Source: Chitinivibrionales bacterium (GTDB lineage Bacteria; Fibrobacterota; Chitinivibrionia; Chitinivibrionales; WJKA01). From it: 64,000 nt of DNA. Within the stretch, counting starts at the first letter, position 1, and each line of letters starts with the position of its first letter. The notes beneath the pieces are model-generated. The model was not told the DNA's origin and did not search any database. It saw only the letters and a list, made by a program, of their open reading frames with translations. Positions 18,744 through 25,686 of this stretch are shown here, piece by piece. Location of the stretch: positions 1 through 64,000 of the forward strand of contig WJLW01000114.1 of the NCBI GenBank assembly GCA_014728295.1, written 5' to 3'. Made by a program: the position numbers and the translations under genes.

Positions 18744-20518
18744 TCAGGGCAGCACAAGCTTGCGCCTGATCCGGCGGCTCCCGATTGCACCGCACACAAA
18801 AACAGCGCCGCGATAATTACTGGCATCGACGACTACACGCCGGGGCCCCGCGCCTTTTCGGATTCAAGCAAAGATCCACGTGCCGTGTAAAAATCGACGG
18901 TATACTGTTGAGCGAAAGATATATGCAGGACCAGTAATCGATTTAATGTGTTGATGTTTATGTGAAAGCTCGATTTTTGCGCGACTATATGTTTCGTCGC
19001 GGAATTTTCCGGCATGATATAGCAAAGCTGATCACCAACAACTTTAACGGCTTCGTCATAGTCGGTAATCATAATAAGACAATAGCGGCCTTCAATGGTT
19101 AGTCCACACAATACGGCCGTTACGCTCCATGCGAAATCCTCCCATTGGGCATCGGCATTCCCGATAGTAGAGTCAATCAACTCAAGCCAACTATTACCTG
19201 AATCGGGCGAAAGCCACAAGCGCGCATCGCCGGCCATATCCGGATTCGATTCCCATTGAATGCGCAGTTGGCCGCCAACCGTGACACTTTCAACGGCGGC
19301 ATTGCCGCCAATGTTGACTTTTAATGGAAGCTGCGCCTGCGCGGCAGGCAAAATCAGCGTAAGCTGGTTTGACGCATTCGAGAGGTTCCCGGCGGCATCG
19401 GCTGCTCTCACCGATAATACATATTCGATCTTCGGACGAAGAGTATCAATAGTCACGCGCGTGAGGACTGAAGAGGCAATGCGTTGCTGCTGGTTGTATA
19501 GGTAATAGCCGCTTACTCCAACATTATCGCGCGATGCATCCCATTGCAGCACAAACCCTGAATCCGTAGTGTCAATTACGCGCAGATTGCCCGGCGCCGT
19601 CGGCCGTTGCGTGTCGCCGGAGCATGCTGATGTATGCGTATGCGTCGCGCCGGAAGAAATATTGCCTGAAAAATCCCGTGCTCGTATCGCAAAAAAAAAA
19701 TACTCGGTGCAGGCGGTCGCATTGTCCATAATGAAACCCGTGTCCGCGGTTGTCGCGATCGAATCGTTACCCAGGTAAACGATATAATGCATGATGCGAT
19801 CGTTGTCGGATGATGCTTGCCACGACAATCGAATGCGAGTGGTTGAAAGGTCGGTTGCCACCGGATTGCTCGGAGCCGAAGGGGCAAGGGTATCGTTGAT
19901 CGGGCGCGGACCCAGATTGTTGGAGGTTATTACTTTGACAGCCTCTTCGGCCCAGCGCATATAGCCTTCAAGATTATAATGATGATCGGGCTTGTTAATG
20001 TCCCAGATTTTTACATTCATATATTTGTCGACATTCGCGCTCCATTGTGCCGGGATAACAATGAAATTCGATAGCTGTTGCGCAAGCTTGCGGTTGTAGC
20101 CTTCTACGGTTGTGTTAGGTCCGGAGGGATGGCCGGCGGGATAATCGCTGAAAATAATCGGCAATTCGTCAAGTTCCAGATCAGAACGCAGCTTGGCAAC
20201 AAGCGCCTTTGCATTGTCCATATAGTTTGTTGTGTTATTGTAAAGCATGATAACCACACCCGCAATGGTAGCCATGGGCTGCAGCGCCCGGGCCGCGGCA
20301 ATAATTTGCGAGTATAAGGCCGGACCGCCGGAATATTTATTTGTATCGTTTACATAGGTCGTCAGGCTTGCCGCGGATTCGGCATTTTGACAAATGCCAA
20401 GATAATAACCGGGATAGGCATCCGCCATTTTTTTCAGAAAAGCCATCCCCGGCCCCCGCCATTGTTCACGTATATCAGTCGAAATTGCCTGATCTTTTGC
20501 CTTTAAGGACCTGAGTAG
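18744..20518 (-). pseudogene. Degraded SASA-type carbohydrate esterase with FN3 domains
   Basis: The readable frame (ATG 20446 to stop 18833, 537 aa) resembles the second half of sialate O-acetylesterase-like SGNH enzymes: GICQNAESAASL, then AKALVAKLRSDLELDELPII and a catalytic-type His in HYNLEGYMRWAEEA. Two fibronectin type III domains follow (about 190-370), then a beta-rich region. The frame runs on upstream without a start to about 20518, but the signal peptide and the catalytic GQSNM block are absent. At the 3' end a one-base shift in the GGCCCCGG run near 18840 causes an early stop. In the other frame it continues RVVVDASNYRGAVFVCGAIG to a stop at 18744, a C-terminal sorting-domain-like tail. 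Both ends are broken, so it is probably inactive. Confidence 0.7.
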
Positions 20519-20659
20519 TTACTATGCAAATAATATCGTTGCTCGCCTCTGTTAATCGCAAGACAGTAATCTGCTCAGATGAATTCCGGCAATGCCCTTT
20601 GTCTAAGGTCACAGATTGTATTCATCAAAGTCATGTCGATATTAGTAAGGAAAAATGCT

Positions 20660-20933
20660 CTTGCCCGGACTTATTTTATTACCTTAAACAATAACCCGAA
20701 TTCGTATTCGCACGTCAATGCAAAGAAGCTGCTGATACCGCATATGAAACACCTTGAAACGGCCGGTACCTGGTGCAGATCATTGCGCACTGAATAGACG
20801 ATCAAATTATCTTTGACCAGGATGCAGATAGAGAGTTCTTTTTATCTCGCATGAATTCTTCTCCTGTAAAATGCGGGTGCGGTTTACCTGCCGGCGTCTG
20901 ATTCATTAAGGTAATAAAATAAGTCCGGGCAAA
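20660..20933 (+). mobile_element. Internally deleted mini-copy of the 17.6-kb transposon
   Basis: 27-bp perfect inverted repeats (20661-20687 and 20906-20932) match the arms of the 17567-18689 element. Inside, the left part parallels the transposase start (ATACCGCATATGAAACACCT, then GATGCAGATAGAGA and CGCATGAATTCTTCTCCTGT) and is followed directly by the right-end sequence. About 850 bp are lost, and the start codon and reading frame are degraded. This is the structure of a non-autonomous MITE derived from its parent. It lies just upstream of the truncated esterase. The rest of 20934-21118 holds no gene. Confidence 0.85.
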
Positions 20934-21118
20934 ATGGCAAAATGGCGTGCACTCGCAAAAAGTATATTTATCTTTAATCGCTGGAGTAAGCTGGATTTAC
21001 ACAATTAGTTTCACAATAATAATCTTAGGCCGGAAAAGCCGCAATTCCTGTAATCCGGCAGCGAAGCTGCAAAGACTGGTAACGTTAGAATTGCTTATTG
21101 AAGGAAAATTAGCACTAC

Positions 21119-22444
21119 ATGGCGACGAAAAAGAATCAATCCATACTTATCGTTGAAGATGATGAATCGGCACGATTTGGCTATCAGCACTATTTAAAAA
21201 AGCGCGGCTTTGAGGCCGAATGTGCTGCATCACTGCAAGAGGCGAAAGCGTCCCTTGTCGATAAAGAACATCATGCCGTCCTGCTCGATCTGAAATTGCC
21301 CGACGGGAATGCAATAGACTGGCTGCCCGAATTAAAAAAGAATTTCCCGCTTATGCCGGTCATAGTCATCACTGGTGTCAGCGATGTTCCTACGGCCGTC
21401 AAAGCCATAAAACTGGGCGCCGAAAACTTCCTGACAAAACCCATCGAGCTGGATGATCTGGTTGCACTTCTGGAAAAAAGCCTCGAATACCAGGCGCTGC
21501 GCAGGCGTGTCGAACTGCAGGAACGGCTTGGCGAGAAAGACGGCGCTTGCTTCGGTAAGAGCAAAGCAATGGGTGAAGTGCTCGATCTCGCCGGAGTTGC
21601 GGCGGCCAATGATTCAATTGTTTTGCTGCAGGGTGAAACCGGTACCGGCAAAGGCGTTCTGGCCAAGTGGATTCACAAAAAAAGTCAACGCAAGCCCGAG
21701 CCATTCGTACAGCTTAATTGCTCTGCGCTCAAAAATGAAATGTTGCGCAGCGAATTGTTCGGTCACACCAAAGGCGCCTTTACCTCCGCGGTTAAAGACC
21801 GGCAGGGCCTGATGGAAGCGGCCGATACCGGCACCTTGTTTCTGGACGAAATCGGCGATCTTGACATGGACGTACAGGCCCAGGTGCTTACGGCTATCGA
21901 AGAGCGCACCTTCCGCCGGGTAGGCGAAAATAAAATGCGTAAAAGCAATTTCAGGCTGATTTGTGCAACCAACCGGGACCTGCTCAAAGCATCCGAGGAA
22001 GGCGGTTTTCGCAGCGATCTGTACTACCGCATTTGCATTTTCCCCATCAACCTCCCCCCAATCCGCACCCGTCCCGAAGACATTGCGATACTGGCCGACT
22101 TTTTTCTCAAGCAGTTCGGCTACCGGCATTTTCCGCTTTCAAATGAAGTTCTCACTGTCATCAGTGGCTACGACTGGCCCGGCAATGTGCGCGAGCTGCG
22201 CAACATGCTCGAACGCGCCCTGCTGCTGGCGCGCAACGGACCGTTGCAACCGGAACATTTTCCCGGACTCAGCAGGGATAAGCAACCCGACATACGCAAT
22301 TCCCGGGTGTACAATCTCGTAGATGTGCAGCATCAGCACGTTCTCAAAGTGGTTGAAGAGTTTAACGGCGATAAATATAAAGCCGCCGAAGCGCTGGGAA
22401 TATCTCTTTCTTCGCTGTACCGAAGACTGGACAGAACCAAATAA
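21119..22444 (+). CDS. Sigma-54-dependent response regulator (NtrC family)
   Basis: 441 aa: receiver with phospho-acceptor Asp57 (AVLLDLKLPDG), AAA+ domain with Walker A GETGTGKG (172-179), Walker B FLDEIGD (241-247) and arginine-finger region, and a Fis-type helix-turn-helix at the end (YKAAEALGISLSSLYRRLDR). The sigma-54 contact loop reads GAFTSA (219-224) instead of GAFTGA, a conservative natural variant. An AAGGA lies about 13 nt before the start, a loose spacing. It is the only sigma-54 activator in the window and so the leading candidate to drive the -24/-12 promoters found here. The cognate kinase is not adjacent. Confidence 0.93.
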   Translation: MATKKNQSILIVEDDESARFGYQHYLKKRGFEAECAASLQEAKASLVDKEHHAVLLDLKLPDGNAIDWLPELKKNFPLMPVIVITGVSDVPTAVKAIKLGAENFLTKPIELDDLVALLEKSLEYQALRRRVELQERLGEKDGACFGKSKAMGEVLDLAGVAAANDSIVLLQGETGTGKGVLAKWIHKKSQRKPEPFVQLNCSALKNEMLRSELFGHTKGAFTSAVKDRQGLMEAADTGTLFLDEIGDLDMDVQAQVLTAIEERTFRRVGENKMRKSNFRLICATNRDLLKASEEGGFRSDLYYRICIFPINLPPIRTRPEDIAILADFFLKQFGYRHFPLSNEVLTVISGYDWPGNVRELRNMLERALLLARNGPLQPEHFPGLSRDKQPDIRNSRVYNLVDVQHQHVLKVVEEFNGDKYKAAEALGISLSSLYRRLDRTK

Positions 22445-22539
22445 GTCCGTGTGCGGGCATCTTCCCTCAAGTGACATTACGTTTCCCGGATTTGCAAACC
22501 GACGTTCCCCGATAATGACCGTATTCCCCTTTTGCGTGG

Positions 22540-22555
22540 TGGCATGGATTTTGTG
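22540..22555 (+). promoter_or_regulatory. Variant -24/-12 element upstream of the PRC-usp operon
   Basis: TGGCATGGATTTTGTG keeps the sigma-54 -24 element and spacing but has GT where GC is expected at -12. It lies 60 nt before the PRC gene. The same variant, TGGCATG-N4-TTGT, precedes osmC and the gene at 53578. Confidence 0.45.
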
Positions 22556-22614
22556 TTGGCATAGTGTAAGAACTCGCATCTTGTTCTTTCTTTAAAATTG
22601 AGAGGAGGTATGCT

Positions 22615-23379
22615 ATGCTCCGAAGTTCCAATAGTCTAACCGGTCTTACCGTCAATGCCCGTGACGGAGAAATTGGCAGTATATCCGACCTTTATATTGA
22701 CGGCCTTACGTGGGAGGTCCGTTATGTAATAGTAGAATCAGGCCCCTGGCTGCTGCAAAAGCATGTTCTCATCTCACCGGTTTCGTTCCGGGAGCCCGGC
22801 GAATCGGAGATCGCGGTTGAATTGACAAAAGAGCAAGTCAAAAACAGCCCATCGGTGGATACGAAACAACCTGTCTCCCGACAAAAAGAGAGAGAACTGC
22901 ACACCCATTACGGCTGGCCGTATTACTGGGAATCCGCGCCCTATCTGGGCACGACATCGGTCCCCATGGAATCTCCCGTTGCACAGTCGCTTTTCGAAAA
23001 AACACAGGAAGATCTCAAGCATCGCAGGAAGGACCAAAACGATTTGCGTAGCGTCGAAGCGCTCGAGGGATATCATCTGCGCGCCTGCGATGAAGAGACC
23101 GGTCACGTCGAAGACTTTATCGTTGACACGCAGCAGTGGGTTATGCGCTACCTGATTATTGACACACGCAATTGGGTTGCGGGCAAAAGAGTACTCATCT
23201 CCCCCGCCTGGATAAGCGATATCAGTTGGAATGCAAGCCAATTGCATTGTGTATTATCGGCTGAGGAAATTCGCAAGGCACCCGAGTACGACCCGGCGCA
23301 ACCGGTTAATCGCCAGTATGAAGAATTGATTTACGATTACTATGGCAGGCCCAGGTACTGGGCAAACCCAAGGAGCTGA
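22615..23379 (+). CDS. Tandem PRC-barrel protein
   Basis: 254 aa with two PRC-barrel domains. The first (about 1-85) opens LTGLTVNARDGEIGSISDLY and contains WEVRYVIVESGPWLL; the second (about 145-235) has YHLRACDEETGHVEDFIVD and VMRYLIIDTRNW. The linker and C-terminus repeat a HYGWPYYWE / YYGRPRYWAN motif. No signal peptide or membrane helix is seen, so it is cytoplasmic. A GAGAGGAGGT site precedes it. It is 2 nt from the universal stress gene and surely co-transcribed. PRC barrels act in RNA processing and photosystem assembly, but similar tandem proteins in stress operons have no settled role. Confidence 0.88.
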   Translation: MLRSSNSLTGLTVNARDGEIGSISDLYIDGLTWEVRYVIVESGPWLLQKHVLISPVSFREPGESEIAVELTKEQVKNSPSVDTKQPVSRQKERELHTHYGWPYYWESAPYLGTTSVPMESPVAQSLFEKTQEDLKHRRKDQNDLRSVEALEGYHLRACDEETGHVEDFIVDTQQWVMRYLIIDTRNWVAGKRVLISPAWISDISWNASQLHCVLSAEEIRKAPEYDPAQPVNRQYEELIYDYYGRPRYWANPRS

Positions 23380-23381
23380 TT

Positions 23382-23834
23382 ATGAAAAACATTGTAGCAC
23401 CAATAGATTTTTCGCGTGTCACCGAACGAATTTTACTGATAAGTTCACAATTGGCGCATGCATTTGGAAGCAAAGTCTGGCTGATTCATGTCGTATCTCC
23501 CGAGCCGTATCCTGCCGATTATAGCGCGGGTCCGCAAAGCGTGCGGGACAATGCGGCCGAAAAGCTGAAATCTGCACACCAGGATTTGCAGAACCAGTCC
23601 CGGCGGCTTAAAGAAATGGGCATCGCAGCAACGGCGCTATTAGTAAAAGGTGATGTGGTGGATGAAATTACCCGCCATGCCAAAAAGGTCAATGCAGATT
23701 TAGTGGTCATGGGCGAATACGGCCACAGCGAAGTGCGTGACTTGATTATGGGCAGTGCGGCAAAGGGCATGATGAAGAAGCATATCTGCCCGCTGCTGTT
23801 CTTGCCGGCCGACAATTCAAGTGATGAGGCGTGA
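23382..23834 (+). CDS. Universal stress protein (UspA family)
   Basis: 150 aa single USP domain: KNIVAPIDFSRVTERIL at the start, a central helix with ALLVKGDVVDEITRHAKK, and the ATP-binding-type end VVMGEYGHSEVRDLIMGSAAKG (G-x2-G-x9-G-[ST]-like). An AAGGAG site overlaps the end of the PRC gene. It probably binds nucleotide and acts in stress survival. It ends a two-gene operon. Confidence 0.92.
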   Translation: MKNIVAPIDFSRVTERILLISSQLAHAFGSKVWLIHVVSPEPYPADYSAGPQSVRDNAAEKLKSAHQDLQNQSRRLKEMGIAATALLVKGDVVDEITRHAKKVNADLVVMGEYGHSEVRDLIMGSAAKGMMKKHICPLLFLPADNSSDEA

Positions 23835-23920
23835 TTGTGCGGGGCTGCAATTCGGCTGATTGACAATTGCCGCAAGCCTTTAAGGCCGGGGGAGATGGCG
23901 GTGCATGAATAGCGGGCGAA

Positions 23921-23936
23921 GCGCAGAACTCTGCGC
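23921..23936. repeat. Perfect 7-bp hairpin between convergent genes
   Basis: GCGCAGA-AC-TCTGCGC lies in the 189-nt gap between the convergent usp and 24024 genes. No T-run follows, so an intrinsic terminator is not shown. No gene is seen in this gap. Confidence 0.3.
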
Positions 23937-24023
23937 ATCACTGCGCGCCTGGCGGAAGGGCTTGCGTAAAAAGCGTGAAATTAAAACCGACCGGCACCTT
24001 CCCCGGCCTTGTCGGTGAAACCG

Positions 24024-24392
24024 TCAATCCCCGCCGCCCATTCTCTGAATCACCTCTTCAGCAACGTTGTCGTGCAACAAACCTTCTTTGCCGGTTTCAT
24101 CAATCCAGTGCGTTTGATCGGCGGTAATGACCTCGTAATCGGCGTTGATCTGTGGATTATCGTAACGCAAGGACGATTCACGCCCACCGTTGGTGACTTC
24201 GTTCCAAACAGCAACAAAAGAGCGCGACACATAGTTGTTCTCTTTGCGCTTTCGGGCGGGCCTGCGCGTACTGGTTACGGTTTTGTCTATTTCGGGAATA
24301 TATCTTTTTTCTTTGCGCTTTTGCGATTCAGGTGATGGTCCGGTTTGTTCTCTCTGCGGAACATCTCGTTTAATTTTCTTTTTTGGGTCCAT
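24024..24392 (-). CDS. Hypothetical basic protein
   Basis: 122 aa from ATG 24392, which has AAGGAAG six nt upstream; a GTG two codons earlier is less likely. The first half is rich in Lys/Arg and low in hydrophobics (MDPKKKIKRDVPQREQ, KRKEKRYIPEIDK, RRPARKRKENN) and probably disordered. The second half (SRSFVAVWNEVTNGGRES to VAEEVIQRMGGGD) looks folded. No signal peptide is seen. I do not recognise a family. It lies 88 nt after the ferredoxin on the same strand. Confidence 0.6.
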   Translation of the reverse strand: MDPKKKIKRDVPQREQTGPSPESQKRKEKRYIPEIDKTVTSTRRPARKRKENNYVSRSFVAVWNEVTNGGRESSLRYDNPQINADYEVITADQTHWIDETGKEGLLHDNVAEEVIQRMGGGD

Positions 24393-24480
24393 AATCACTT
24401 CCTTACATTATGATGGCGATCGGTATATTGTTGCATGATCTTTCTGCATTTACCTTGTATGGACCGGAACAATTTCCGGG

Positions 24481-24669
24481 TTACTTAATGGAAATAGCCG
24501 CAACCGGACAGCCTTCCGCTGCTTCGACGGCGCAATCGGCCTGATCTTGCGGTACCGGATCGGCAATCGTTTTTGCCAGGCTCTCAGCATCCATGGCGAA
24601 TACGTCGGGACAGGTTTGGGCGCACAGCTCGCATCCGGTGCAGGTATCTCTATCGACAATTGCTTTCAT
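24481..24669 (-). CDS. Single-cluster [4Fe-4S] ferredoxin
   Basis: 62 aa. Cys ligands are in CTGCELC (10, 13, 16) and the distal GCPVAAI, giving one [4Fe-4S] cluster. The extra cysteines in QTCP and ADC match the disulphide pair of Desulfovibrio-type monocluster ferredoxins. The sequence starts MKAIVDRDTCTGC and is acidic, as usual. It is 37 nt downstream of the hemerythrin gene on the same strand, so the two are probably co-transcribed from the promoter at 25346. Confidence 0.92.
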   Translation of the reverse strand: MKAIVDRDTCTGCELCAQTCPDVFAMDAESLAKTIADPVPQDQADCAVEAAEGCPVAAISIK

Positions 24670-24706
24670 GAAATCACTCCGGGTTTGACAATGTACTCCA
24701 GCAAAT

Positions 24707-25258
24707 TCATTTCAGTCTGTTTTCTTCAAGACAGATACAAAATTTTTCCAGATTTGCGAAGTGATCGGGCGCCACAATCGAGTTAAATTGTATGCGAATT
24801 CGTTCCCAGTCTTCGCGTTTGAAATGAGAACGGGCCCGGGGGAAAACTTCTTCCCGCCCGCGCTCGGTGTATTCTTTGTATTTATGAGCAAGCGAGATGA
24901 TATTCATCAGCATGGTACCGGCAAAAGCGACATGGTCATCACTTTCTTCATTCAGAGAAGCCGCCTGAATAGTTTTTTCAATTTGTTCCAATTGCTGATG
25001 ATGATCGGCTTTCTGCCGTGTGATCAATTTTCGGTCCATCGGCGCCGTGACTCTGTCAAGTAAGGGATCATGAATAATTTCATCCTCACGGGCAAAATAT
25101 GAGCGAGCAGCGTAGGTATCGAGAAAATCGACAATGCGTTGCAAAAATTCCAGAACCGGCCCTTGTGCATTCTCAATACTGCGAAGCTGAGCTTCCATGC
25201 TGCCGAATGCCCGACCGATGATGTCGTGTTCTTTGCGTAAGCCATCGAGGACGTGCAT
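24707..25258 (-). CDS. Hemerythrin HHE-domain protein
   Basis: 183 aa from ATG 25258 (MHVLDGLRKEHD), preceded by AGGTAATG. Non-heme di-iron four-helix protein: His in LRKEHDIIG, the acidic/His stretch YFAREDEIIHDPLL, DHHQQLEQIEK on the next helix, and a later HKYKEYTERGREEVFPRARSH. Family members bind O2 or sense and repair under nitrosative or oxidative stress. The usual HxxxE on helix 3 is present as HHQQLE. Paired with the ferredoxin, an electron donor could be supplied. Confidence 0.85.
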   Translation of the reverse strand: MHVLDGLRKEHDIIGRAFGSMEAQLRSIENAQGPVLEFLQRIVDFLDTYAARSYFAREDEIIHDPLLDRVTAPMDRKLITRQKADHHQQLEQIEKTIQAASLNEESDDHVAFAGTMLMNIISLAHKYKEYTERGREEVFPRARSHFKREDWERIRIQFNSIVAPDHFANLEKFCICLEENRLK

Positions 25259-25296
25259 GATTTCATTACCTGTTTTGTATGTGGCGGGATTTGCGC

Positions 25297-25330
25297 ACAA
25301 TGCTTGCGCGGTTGCGCAACCCTGCATTGT
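25297..25330. repeat. Inverted repeat in the hemerythrin 5' leader
   Basis: ACAATGC (25297-25303) and GCATTGT (25324-25330) flank a GC-rich TTGCGC-rich centre. It lies between the predicted sigma-54 promoter and the hemerythrin start, so it would be in the transcript leader. Confidence 0.35.
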
Positions 25331-25345
25331 AGTGCACATATTAGG

Positions 25346-25361
25346 AGCAATTATAATACCA
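25346..25361 (-). promoter_or_regulatory. Predicted sigma-54 promoter of hemerythrin-ferredoxin
   Basis: Minus strand TGGTATTATAATTGCT: -24 TGGTAT, -12 TTGCT, GG-N10-GC spacing. It is 88 nt before the hemerythrin ATG in an otherwise gene-free stretch. Confidence 0.65.
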
Positions 25362-25453
25362 TATTTTCGCACAGTCATTCCCGCTGGCATGGATGCCAAG
25401 TTGGATTCGTATGTTTTCGATGGCGGGGTTGGGCTACTGTGACTTCAAAAACA

Positions 25454-25633
25454 TCAATCGTCCTCCGAGTTTGCTACCACTTCGATTTTGTCATCAATCC
25501 GTGCAACCTGAATATGCATCGGCCGGCAACAAATTTCACAATCTTCGTAATACTCCTGATTCTCCACCGTATCATCAATGACGATATCACTGCTCTGCCA
25601 GCAGCAGGGACATTGCACTCGTACTGTTTCCAT
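25454..25633 (-). CDS. CPXCG-motif cysteine-rich small protein
   Basis: 59 aa from ATG 25633, fixed by a GAGGAGG site seven nt upstream. It contains two pairs of cysteines (CPCC near residue 8 and CEICCRP near 32), forming a probable zinc ribbon, with acidic surroundings (IVIDDTVENQEYYEDCE). It matches the pattern of the small CPXCG family of unknown function. It is 53 nt after the end of the large operon on the same strand and may be its last gene or stand alone. Confidence 0.75.
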   Translation of the reverse strand: METVRVQCPCCWQSSDIVIDDTVENQEYYEDCEICCRPMHIQVARIDDKIEVVANSEDD

Positions 25634-25686
25634 ATTCAACCTCCTCGTTGTATTCACCCTGATTTAGTGCGAGCACGACCCAATAT

